Assembly: GCA_016794365.1 (NCBI GenBank) | Contig: JAEUKB010000027.1 | Span: 26,582 to 90,581 of the forward strand | Length of the DNA stretch: 64,000 bases | Reading direction: 5' to 3' | Source: Myxococcales bacterium | Lineage (GTDB): Bacteria; Myxococcota_A; Polyangia; Palsa-1104; JAEUJZ01 | Shown: positions 34,483 to 41,978 of the stretch, piece by piece | Layout: the number at the start of each line of letters is the position of its first letter | Position numbering within the stretch: position 1 is the first letter of the stretch | The notes under the pieces: generated by a model | Seen by the model: only the letters and a program-made list of their open reading frames with translations | What the model was told of the DNA's origin: nothing | Database searches by the model: none | Translations under genes and position numbers: made by a program

Positions 34483-35451
34483 ATGGGCAACGTACTTGTA
34501 TTCCTAGAGCAAGCCGATCGGCGTCTCCGTCCCGCAGCGCTTTCGGCCATCAGCCTTTCGCGGGCCATTCACAAGTCGAGCGGCGGCAAGCTTCTGTTTG
34601 TCCTCATCGGTGACTCGGTGGCGGACGCAGCCAAGGAAGCTTCGCAGTTTGGCGCAGACGCGATCTTTACCGTCGAAGCTCCGGCGCTGAAGAACTACCT
34701 GGCGGAAACCTACGCACCGATCGTGGCACGCCTGGCCAGTGAGCAAGGTGCCAGCATCGTCGCTGGATGCGCAACGTCAGTCGGTAAGGATCTGCTACCA
34801 CGCGTCGCTGGTATCCTGGATGCGGGTGTGGCACCGGACGTAAGCGGCGTCGTAAATGCCAAGCAGTATCGTCGAGCCACCAACGCGGGCAACGCCATTC
34901 AGACCATCGAAGTTCTGTCGGACATCGTGGTCGTCAGTGGTCGTCAGACCGATTTTCCGCGTGCGCAGCCGACGGGCGGAAGCTCGCCGATTTCGGCAGC
35001 CGCACCTGGCAACATCAACGCGGCGGGCGCAAGCTTCGTCGAGCTTCAGTCGCAAAAGCGCGATCGTCCCGACCTGACCGAAGCACGCGTCGTCATCTCT
35101 GGCGGTCGCGGCATGAAGGAAGGCAAGAACTTCGCCGTGCTGGAGCAGCTGTGCGATCTCGTCGGTGGAGCGCTCGGAGCAAGCCGCGCAGCCTGCGACG
35201 CCGGAATGGTTCCAAACGACCTGCAAGTCGGACAGACCGGCAAGGTGGTTGCGCCGGATCTCTACGTCGCGGTTGCCATCTCGGGTGCCATTCAGCACTT
35301 GGCTGGTATGAAGGGCAGCAAAGTCATCGTCGCTGTCAACAAAGACCCCGAGGCTCCGATCTTCCAGGTGGCCGACTACGGTCTGGTGACGACTTGGGAA
35401 AAAGCCGTCCCCGAGCTGCTCGCAGAGATCAAGAAGATCAAGTCGGCGTAA
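34483..35451 (+). CDS. etfA: Electron transfer flavoprotein alpha subunit
   Basis: 322 residues, normal for the family. The N-terminal domain is [22 protein letters not shown]. The C-terminal FAD domain has [56 protein letters not shown] and [32 protein letters not shown]. All FAD contacts expected for EtfA are visible. It is the second gene of the etfBA operon, and GAGGTGATG lies just before the ATG. The likely upstream electron donor in this window is the acyl-CoA dehydrogenase at 18.7 kb. Confidence 0.95.
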   Translation: MGNVLVFLEQADRRLRPAALSAISLSRAIHKSSGGKLLFVLIGDSVADAAKEASQFGADAIFTVEAPALKNYLAETYAPIVARLASEQGASIVAGCATSVGKDLLPRVAGILDAGVAPDVSGVVNAKQYRRATNAGNAIQTIEVLSDIVVVSGRQTDFPRAQPTGGSSPISAAAPGNINAAGASFVELQSQKRDRPDLTEARVVISGGRGMKEGKNFAVLEQLCDLVGGALGASRAACDAGMVPNDLQVGQTGKVVAPDLYVAVAISGAIQHLAGMKGSKVIVAVNKDPEAPIFQVADYGLVTTWEKAVPELLAEIKKIKSA

Positions 35452-35503
35452 CGTCGAAGTCCTTGCGTAGGCGACCGGGGGGCGTCTACGTTCCGCACCT
35501 GCC

Positions 35504-36307
35504 ATGAGGCGCTTACGGATAGGCCCCAAGATCCTTCGCGTTCGCGACGAACCAGAGCCGCCACCCAGTCGATCGCCCACGCCGCTGGTCTGTATCCACG
35601 GTGCGGGAATGTCGGGTGTGGTGTGGATGGATCTTGTGCGCCAGATAGCGCCTGCTCGTCGAATCCTTGCACCCGATCTGCCGGGTCACGGACAGTCTGA
35701 TCCCTGGCACGAGCAGAGCATCGATCTCTATCGCGATGCGGTGGGAACGATGTGCGCGCACCTCCAGGTTCCGCGCGTGGTGCTCGTCGGTCACTCGCTG
35801 GGCGGCATCGTGGCGCTGCGCTGTGCGGTGTCGTGGCCCGAGCGCGTTGCTGGCTTGGTTCTCGTCGCCAGTTCCGCGCAAATGGATGTTCCCGAAGAGC
35901 TGTGGCGCAGCCTCGATGAGGAGCTTCCGTCCGGTGATGACAGCGAAGTCCAGACGATGCCTCCGTCGCTGGCTGCGCTGACATTTTCACCTGCGACCCA
36001 TCCCGATGTACGCGCGCGCTGGCAAGCGGTGGTGATGCAAGCCTGTCGTCGGGTGGTGCTCGCAGACTTTGCGCTGTGTCGTCGGCTCGACATCCTGTCG
36101 CAGCTAGACCGCGTACGCGCACCGACGCTCATCATCGGTGGCAGCGACGATCTGCTCGTGTCGCCACAGCAGCTTGCGCAGACCCAGCGAGCCATTCATC
36201 AAGCCGAGCTTGTGCAAATTCCCGACGCGGGCCATCTGCCGATGCTGGAACGGCCAGCGGCGTTCACGGCTCAGCTGATGGCGTTTTTGGCTACACTTCC
36301 GAGCTGA
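35504..36307 (+). CDS. Alpha/beta-hydrolase fold protein
   Basis: 267 residues. Oxyanion-hole motif VCIHGAGMSG, the nucleophile elbow VGHSLGGIVA (Ser), an acidic residue in IGGSDDLLVSPQQ, and the catalytic His in IPDAGHLPMLE give a complete triad. The cap region (about 125-195) is of the usual size. The substrate cannot be deduced; esterases, lactonases and C-C hydrolases share this pattern. It starts 52 nt after etfA and might be co-transcribed. Its last 17 nt overlap the end of the convergent membrane protein gene. Confidence 0.85.
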   Translation: MRRLRIGPKILRVRDEPEPPPSRSPTPLVCIHGAGMSGVVWMDLVRQIAPARRILAPDLPGHGQSDPWHEQSIDLYRDAVGTMCAHLQVPRVVLVGHSLGGIVALRCAVSWPERVAGLVLVASSAQMDVPEELWRSLDEELPSGDDSEVQTMPPSLAALTFSPATHPDVRARWQAVVMQACRRVVLADFALCRRLDILSQLDRVRAPTLIIGGSDDLLVSPQQLAQTQRAIHQAELVQIPDAGHLPMLERPAAFTAQLMAFLATLPS

Positions 36308-37334
36308 GCGACGGACGATCTCGATCGATCAGCAGGCTCTCGGCCATGCAAAGCAGACCGACCAAATAGAACGCTTCTTGATGAATCGTCCTCGGTTGAG
36401 CGCCCGCAAGTCCCACAAGCAAGAGCCCCATCCCGCGCAGTCGCAGCGCACCGCGCCGAAACAGCAGCGAAAACACCGCCAGCGACCACACCGCCAAGCT
36501 GCCCATGTAAATCCCTTGGGCCAGCGGCTGATGCGGAAGCTGTAGGTCAAACGCGATGTAAATCAGTCGCGCCGCCGCCGCCGGAGCCGCCAAGAGCAGC
36601 AGCGTCATGACTCCGACGATGAGCGACGTAAACAAGAGCGCCAAGCTATCCGTCGCCCAGTTCCAAGTTCGACGCGTAAGCAAGAGCAGCCCCGCACCAC
36701 CGAGCGAAGCGGTTGCCAGCGTCGGACCGTACAGGATCAGGACCAGGCTCACACGCTGCATCAACTCGCGACTGGTCAGAAGATGCCACTGATTTTCCAG
36801 CAGCAGCACCGGCGGAACCAGTAGCAGCACCATCGCCAGCTTGTGCCACAGCGTCGCCGTATGCCGAGGAATCACCGCCAGCGCCAGCAGCACCGACAGA
36901 CACAAGCTTGAGGTCTGCATCAGCCACTGCGCGCGAACCAGGCCAATCGTTTCCGCCAAAAGCTTCGGAAACAGGATTTCCAGCGACGCGAGCGAAACGA
37001 AGAACAGCGACATCATCCCCAAACCGAGTCTTCCGACGGGATGTGAGGCAATCCCACGCTCACGCATCGCCACAAACAGCAGCGCCAAGAGCGACACCAG
37101 CGACAGCAGCCCGGAAAAGTGCGCGAAAAACGTCCCCGCAGACAAAAGTCCACTGGTCAGCCAGCCGGGAAGCAGCGACGGAGCGGCTCGCAGCAGAGGC
37201 TGAAGCAATCGGAACAGCAAAAACTCTGCAACCGCTGACAGCGACAGGATGGCCGGAAGCGACAGGCCACCGCCTATCAGCGCCAGCAACGAGATTCGGG
37301 TTCTGTCCGACGGCGGAGAGCTCACTGTCAACAC
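36291..37334 (-). CDS. Polytopic membrane protein of unknown function
   Basis: About 347 residues with nine to ten hydrophobic helices (for example LLALIGGGLSLPAILSLSAV and LTRRTWNWATDSLALLFTSL). Charged residues are sparse, and no transporter or enzyme motif is recognisable. The start is uncertain. The frame is open upstream to 37559, but that part overlaps the preceding gene and is Arg-rich and non-hydrophobic. I take the GTG at 37334, which has a GGGGCGG about 10 nt upstream. It follows the 208-residue unknown gene and the kinase gene on the same strand. Confidence 0.6.
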   Translation of the reverse strand: MLTVSSPPSDRTRISLLALIGGGLSLPAILSLSAVAEFLLFRLLQPLLRAAPSLLPGWLTSGLLSAGTFFAHFSGLLSLVSLLALLFVAMRERGIASHPVGRLGLGMMSLFFVSLASLEILFPKLLAETIGLVRAQWLMQTSSLCLSVLLALAVIPRHTATLWHKLAMVLLLVPPVLLLENQWHLLTSRELMQRVSLVLILYGPTLATASLGGAGLLLLTRRTWNWATDSLALLFTSLIVGVMTLLLLAAPAAAARLIYIAFDLQLPHQPLAQGIYMGSLAVWSLAVFSLLFRRGALRLRGMGLLLVGLAGAQPRTIHQEAFYLVGLLCMAESLLIDRDRPSLSSEV

Positions 37335-37432
37335 GGTACTTGTCCGCCCCAGCCCGAGGCAAGCAAAACCCTCAACCCACAGAAGCGATCGATTTGTGCA
37401 GGCTGCGCGGGCTGCGCGGGCTGCGCGAGCGA

Positions 37433-38059
37433 TTATTCGTCGCTGCTCGTCGCATGTTCTGTCTCGATCGGCTGCCCGTCTTCGTCCACTTCGCGATAGT
37501 TGATGCCAACCACCTGATAATACTGTCGAGGCTGCGAGTCTTTCAGCAGCGTCTGCCACGGCTGGCTCACGAAGCGCTTACGCCGTCGCTGCTCGGCGCT
37601 GACCAGCAACACGCTCGACTCGATCGTCGGCAGAGGCTCGCGCTTCAGTGCGGCTTTCGCTTCGCGAAGTGCCTGTGCGCCCGTTCGATCGGGCTCGGTT
37701 TCTGTCGGTTCCAGCACGAAGTCAAAGCCGGTCGTGGGACGGAAGATGTCGCGCAAGATCGACTGCGGCACGCACTCTTTGAGATCGCGATGCAGCTCGT
37801 ATGGCAGCTCCAGCGCGTCGTTGACGCGCAGATAACCGACATGCCACTGATGCAGCGGATCGTCGAAGTGCGTGGACATTTCCCGCATCGCACGCGGCAG
37901 CGAGCGCGGACGCGGCACCATCGGATGCTGCTCGATGCGTCGGACACGCGCCAAGATGCCCGGATCGGCGTCGTGACGGATCCGATCGTTCCACTGCTCC
38001 ATCTCCGCGCGGTCTTGCGGCGAAACAGGTCCGTCACCGCCGAGGATGAACTTCATCAT
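37433..38059 (-). CDS. Hypothetical soluble protein downstream of a Ser/Thr kinase gene
   Basis: 208 residues (MMKFILGGDGPVSPQDRAEMEQW...), hydrophilic, with no signal peptide or membrane helix. It has many Arg, Glu and Asp residues and motifs such as HQWHVGYLRVNDALELPYEL. I do not recognise the family. It starts 3 nt after the stop of the kinase gene at 38063-39469, so the two are almost certainly co-transcribed and probably coupled. A role as a kinase substrate or modulator is only an inference from this position. Confidence 0.65.
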   Translation of the reverse strand: MMKFILGGDGPVSPQDRAEMEQWNDRIRHDADPGILARVRRIEQHPMVPRPRSLPRAMREMSTHFDDPLHQWHVGYLRVNDALELPYELHRDLKECVPQSILRDIFRPTTGFDFVLEPTETEPDRTGAQALREAKAALKREPLPTIESSVLLVSAEQRRRKRFVSQPWQTLLKDSQPRQYYQVVGINYREVDEDGQPIETEHATSSDE

Positions 38060-38062
38060 CGC

Positions 38063-39469
38063 TTAGTTCCAGATGACGTGAAGCAGAAAGCCGAACGACA
38101 CACCGATGAGCGCCCAGCTCACCCAAAACAGCGGCTTGGGCATTCCTCCGTCGCTGCGACGTGGTTTGCTGGCCAAGATCTGCTGCCTGAGCGCCAGCGC
38201 CTGAGGCGAAATCATCATTCCGCTCGACGGTCCAGCGACAAACATCGTCGCGTGGCTGCCATCCATTCCTTGCGTGCGTCCCGGTCCGCCGGTGTTCGCA
38301 GGCGGCGGAATAAACGGTGCAGGCTGCGCGAGGATCGTACGCTGCTCAGCCCCGGTTGCAATCGGCGGAGCCGCTGCTGCACCACCAAACGACGAGCCCT
38401 GCGGCACTGACGACGGTGGAGCCATCGGCGGTGGAGCCATCGGTGGAGCCATCGGCGGTGGAGCCATCGACGGAGGCGGTCCCGATCCAAACGAAGTCGC
38501 AGCGGCGGGCGGTGTCAGCTGCGGAACCGGCTGTGGAGGCACCGTCGGAGCCTGCATGCTCAAGCGCTGCGCATCCGTCACTGCGCTCATGCCTGCCGTC
38601 GGTGTCTGCTTCGGATAGAGCATCTCCAGACAGTCGATGCACTCGCGATGTAGCTCGTCGGCGCTCTGCTGCCTTCGGTCCGGCGTCTTTTCGAGCGCCT
38701 TCATCACCACACGCACGATCGGCTCAGGAAAGCCCACCAGCGGCGCAGGCTTTTGCCGAAGGTGCATCATCACGACTTCCATCGGCAGCGCGGCCTCGAA
38801 CGGCGGCTTTCCCGTCAGCATTTCATACAGCACGATCCCGCACGCATACACATCCGACTGAGGAGCCAGCTTCACACCGCGTGCTTGCTCCGGGCTCATG
38901 TACGCAGGCGTTCCAAACACAGTTCCTGCGCGCGTTAGCTGTGCGTCGGGCGTATCCATCTTCGCGACGGAAAAATCGAGCACCTTTACAAAGTCGCCCG
39001 AGCCCTTCATCTCGACGAGAAACACGTTATCCGGCTTGATGTCTCGATGGATGATGCCCTGCGTGTGCGCTTCCTGAAGCGACTGACACGCTTGCGAAAT
39101 GATCCGCAGCGCGCGCTGTGGCGGAATCTTGCCAAGTCGAGCAATCTCGTCGGACAGCGGACGGCCATGGAGATATTCCATGGCGATAAACAGCAGACCT
39201 TCCTTCGTCTCTCCGAAGTCGATCATCCGCACCGTGTTGGGATGATCCAGTCGCGCCGCCGCTCGGGCTTCGTTGTGAAAGCGCTTCACCCACTGCGGGT
39301 CCGAAGAGACATGGGCTCCCAAGACCTTGATCGCAACGGTTCGATCGACGGTGATCTGCTTGGCCTTATAGACCACGCCAGTTCCACCTTCGCCGATTCG
39401 GCTCAGGATCTCGAAGCGATCCGCCAAGACTTTTCCAATCAGCGGATCGTGCTGCGCTGGCGTGCTCAT
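38063..39469 (-). CDS. Hanks-type Ser/Thr protein kinase with Pro-rich linker and C-terminal anchor
   Basis: 468 residues. Kinase domain (about 16-285): GEGGTGVVY, K48 in VAIKVLG, HRDIKPDNVF with D143, LDFSVAK (165-167; DFG is DFS), GTPAYMSPEQARG and SDVYACGIVLYEML. All catalytic residues apart from the DFG glycine are standard, and DFS occurs in other myxobacterial kinases, so activity is likely. A Met/Ala/Pro-rich linker (about 310-440) with APPPMAPP repeats leads to one C-terminal transmembrane helix (about 448-467), so it is tail-anchored with little or no extracytoplasmic part. It is downstream of two paralogous lipoprotein genes on the same strand. Confidence 0.92.
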   Translation of the reverse strand: MSTPAQHDPLIGKVLADRFEILSRIGEGGTGVVYKAKQITVDRTVAIKVLGAHVSSDPQWVKRFHNEARAAARLDHPNTVRMIDFGETKEGLLFIAMEYLHGRPLSDEIARLGKIPPQRALRIISQACQSLQEAHTQGIIHRDIKPDNVFLVEMKGSGDFVKVLDFSVAKMDTPDAQLTRAGTVFGTPAYMSPEQARGVKLAPQSDVYACGIVLYEMLTGKPPFEAALPMEVVMMHLRQKPAPLVGFPEPIVRVVMKALEKTPDRRQQSADELHRECIDCLEMLYPKQTPTAGMSAVTDAQRLSMQAPTVPPQPVPQLTPPAAATSFGSGPPPSMAPPPMAPPMAPPPMAPPSSVPQGSSFGGAAAAPPIATGAEQRTILAQPAPFIPPPANTGGPGRTQGMDGSHATMFVAGPSSGMMISPQALALRQQILASKPRRSDGGMPKPLFWVSWALIGVSFGFLLHVIWN

Positions 39470-39502
39470 CCTCGCGACTCCTTGCTGCGCCTGCTTGCGG
39501 TC

Positions 39503-40339
39503 TTACTTGAGGAACAACACCACGCGGCTGTTCTTGCCAATCGAGCGCACCGACGACTGGGCCTTGCTGGTTGAGTCGTCAATCACCTGCACGATCTTGA
39601 AAGTTCCACCGTCGAGCGGCTGACGACCCGACTTGCCTTCCAGCACCGTTCCTTCGGTGCCTTCGTGAACGCCAGCGGCTGCGCCTTTATCGACGATCAT
39701 CACCATCTGGCCGCCTTCGCGGAACGAGGTCTTGATGCGACCCTCGGTGCCCTTTTCGACTTTTTCTTCAAACGTCTCGGCCTTCGCAGGCTTTTCCACC
39801 GGAGGCTTCTTGCCCGGACGCTTCGGCTTGTCCGGCGCATCCGGCACCACCGCTTCTTCTTCCCAGCGACAGATCACCGAGAAGTCCGACTCGTCCTTCG
39901 GCATCGCCGCCTGCATCCGCACAAAGTACGTGCCCAGCTCTTCCAGCTTCACCGCCAGCTTCTTCAGCTTGTTCGGCGCTGGACCCGGCGTAAACCCGAT
40001 CTGCGTTCCGAGGCTGTTAAACAAGTCGATGTTCAAGTCCGCGCCGGTGTTGTCGATGCGCAGCTCACAGTCGAGCACGTTGTCCTTGCCTGGCGTCGCG
40101 ATCTCCAGGCTCTTCCACTTGGTGCGCTGGAGCTTCGGCCAGCTCACCGAGTCCGTCTCGGGACGGTTGATCTGCATCGGCTTGGCCCCACCACGCTTGG
40201 CATCGACGCCGCTGTTGGTATCGGGGTCTGGACCGTTCTTGATCTTCTTGTTTACATCGTCGTTTTTGCAGCCAGCCGCAGCCATCACCACCAAGGTCGA
40301 TGCAAACAGGGTCCGCAGGAGTTTCGCTCGGAAAGCCAT
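39503..40339 (-). CDS. Lipoprotein with PPC-like and C-terminal beta domains (paralogue 1)
   Basis: 278 residues from ATG 40339, which has GAGG 9 nt upstream. The signal peptide ends in VVMAAAGC, a lipobox. Residues about 65-175 look like a pre-peptidase C-terminal (PPC) beta-sandwich (NTGADLNIDLFNSLG, ELGTYFVRMQ). A Lys/Pro linker follows, then a C-terminal module (about 205-278) with EGRIKTSF, DKGAAAGVHEGTEGTV and LDGGTFKIVQV. Both modules are clearly homologous to those of the next gene, so this is a tandem duplication. Function unknown; the module may be a small beta-barrel binding domain. The kinase gene follows within 33 nt. Confidence 0.75.
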   Translation of the reverse strand: MAFRAKLLRTLFASTLVVMAAAGCKNDDVNKKIKNGPDPDTNSGVDAKRGGAKPMQINRPETDSVSWPKLQRTKWKSLEIATPGKDNVLDCELRIDNTGADLNIDLFNSLGTQIGFTPGPAPNKLKKLAVKLEELGTYFVRMQAAMPKDESDFSVICRWEEEAVVPDAPDKPKRPGKKPPVEKPAKAETFEEKVEKGTEGRIKTSFREGGQMVMIVDKGAAAGVHEGTEGTVLEGKSGRQPLDGGTFKIVQVIDDSTSKAQSSVRSIGKNSRVVLFLK

Positions 40340-40413
40340 CAGTATTGCCTCGTGCAAAAAGGGAAGAGAGTTCGTTCGTTTCTGTCCCAAACCGGCTGCT
40401 TCTGTTCGTTGGC

Positions 40414-41661
40414 CTACTTGGCCTTCAGGATCATGAAGCGGTTGTTGCTGCCGAGACCCTTGCCATAGTCCGTCACGCCAACCGCCTGACTGTCCCCGAG
40501 AACTTTGGTGATGGAAAAGGTGGCTCCGTCGAGCTTCGTGCCGCCTTCTTTGCCTTGCAGGATGAAGCCCTTCATGCCAACGCGCAGCTTGGACTTGCTG
40601 CCTTTGTCGAGATAGAGGGTGCGCTTGCCATCATCGATGCTCGACTGCACGATGCGACCGACGATCGCGTCTTCGGGAATGGCCGAAGAATCGCCGCCCG
40701 CGCCCGCACCACCAGCCGCTGCCGCACCGGCCCCCGCTGCTGGCGCTGCACCTGGCATCGCGCCCGGCATCGCACCTGGCATCGCGCCTGGCATTCCGCC
40801 CGGCATCATGCCCATTTGCGGATATCCGCCCATGGCACCCGGCATTGCCCCCATTTGCGGATACGCGCCCATTGGAGGCTGTCCCGGCATACCACCCGGT
40901 CCTGGCATACCACCTGCTCCCGGGGCTCCTGGTGCGCCTGGAGCGCCACCTGCGGCACCTGGCGCCGCTGCCGCAGCCGCTGCTGGATCTTCTTTTTTGC
41001 CCGACACCGAAGTCGGCTTGGCCAGCGCCGCGTTCTTGCCGGTCTTGAGCACCACCGTGTAGACCGACTCTTTTTTCGGATAGTTCGGCTGGAGTGTCAG
41101 TCGTGCGTAATAGATGCCCGGCGTCAGCACGCGCAGCGGCACGTTCTTCTGCGGAACACCCGCTCGACCCGGAGACTGCACCACCTGCGCACCGACCTGA
41201 TCGTAGATATCCAGGTTGATCTCGGCGTCCGGCTCGTCCCAGTTAAGGACAAACTCAACCCACTTGCCCGCTGCGATGCCCGACAGGTCGTACGCTTTCC
41301 AGTCGGTCACGTCGAACTTGGTCTGGTTTAGCTCGTCGTTGACTGGCTGGTTGAGCTTGCTGCTCTTCGCCTGAAGACGCTTGCCATCTTCGTCTTCTTT
41401 GTCACCCGCAGCGGCTGCACCACCCTCGCCTTTTTTGCCCATGGCCTTATCGACCTCGCCCTTGAGATCGGTGCCAAGCTGCTTGGTGGAATCCGCCGTG
41501 GACTTGGTGCTCTGTGCCGTCGAAAGACCGGTGTCAATGCCGGTCTTTGCGGTGGTCATGGTCTGACAGCCCGAACCGACCGCAGCCAAGGTCAACGCAA
41601 CGGTCAGGGTCAGCGAGAGGTGACGGCGAACGAATCGAGGAGAGTTTGCACAGTAATGCAT
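40414..41661 (-). CDS. Lipoprotein with PPC-like and C-terminal beta domains and Gly/Met/Pro repeats (paralogue 2)
   Basis: 415 residues from ATG 41661, with AAGG 7 nt upstream. The signal peptide ends in LAAVGSGC. A Thr/Ser/Lys-rich helical stretch follows, then a PPC-like domain (about 120-220; DAEINLDIYDQVGAQV, PGIYYARLTLQ). A long Ala/Gly/Pro/Met linker with GAMP repeats leads to a C-terminal module (about 330-415; VGRIVQSS, DKGSKSKLRVGMKGFI, LDGATFSITKV) that matches paralogue 1. It is the first gene of the lipoprotein-lipoprotein-kinase run. The linker is of the kind found in proteins that span the periplasm or cell wall. Confidence 0.75.
   Translation of the reverse strand: MHYCANSPRFVRRHLSLTLTVALTLAAVGSGCQTMTTAKTGIDTGLSTAQSTKSTADSTKQLGTDLKGEVDKAMGKKGEGGAAAAGDKEDEDGKRLQAKSSKLNQPVNDELNQTKFDVTDWKAYDLSGIAAGKWVEFVLNWDEPDAEINLDIYDQVGAQVVQSPGRAGVPQKNVPLRVLTPGIYYARLTLQPNYPKKESVYTVVLKTGKNAALAKPTSVSGKKEDPAAAAAAAPGAAGGAPGAPGAPGAGGMPGPGGMPGQPPMGAYPQMGAMPGAMGGYPQMGMMPGGMPGAMPGAMPGAMPGAAPAAGAGAAAAGGAGAGGDSSAIPEDAIVGRIVQSSIDDGKRTLYLDKGSKSKLRVGMKGFILQGKEGGTKLDGATFSITKVLGDSQAVGVTDYGKGLGSNNRFMILKAK
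40751..40810 (-). repeat. 12-bp in-frame repeats encoding GAMP units
   Basis: About five 12-bp units (cctggcatcgcg and close variants) lie in the linker of paralogue 2. They encode consecutive PGAM tetrapeptides on the minus strand. Confidence 0.8.
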
Positions 41662-41978
41662 CGAGAAACCTTCTTGAGGATGCCGTCTCCATGAACCGTT
41701 TAGGCATTGGAGAACACCGTAAAACATTGTGCAGATCATATGTCAGGCAGCCCTTCCCTTGCAACCAGCGTTACAGCGACGAAGCCATGAGACAATTCCC
41801 GTCGGTGTAAATTGCCGCCACAGGACTGTGCGCAGCTTATTGAAAAGGTTGGTGGTTCCGTCTGTATCTCGCTGGACGAAACCTTCGGGTCGCTTTTGCA
41901 GATAACAAGCAAGGACTTCTTTCAGCAAATTCTGACAAGTTGTTTACGTAGGCCGTGTTACATTTGTGATCTGTCTCC
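41662..41978. other. 317-bp intergenic region between divergent lipoprotein and kinase genes
   Basis: No convincing coding frame. The right half is AT-richer (around 41880-41975) and must contain the promoter of the kinase gene, while the left end carries the promoter of the lipoprotein operon. I see no strong repeat or palindrome. Confidence 0.5.

Noticed and set aside
37335..37559. N-terminal extension of the polytopic membrane protein
   Set aside because: It overlaps the upstream gene on the same strand and is Arg-rich and non-hydrophobic, unlike the rest of the protein.
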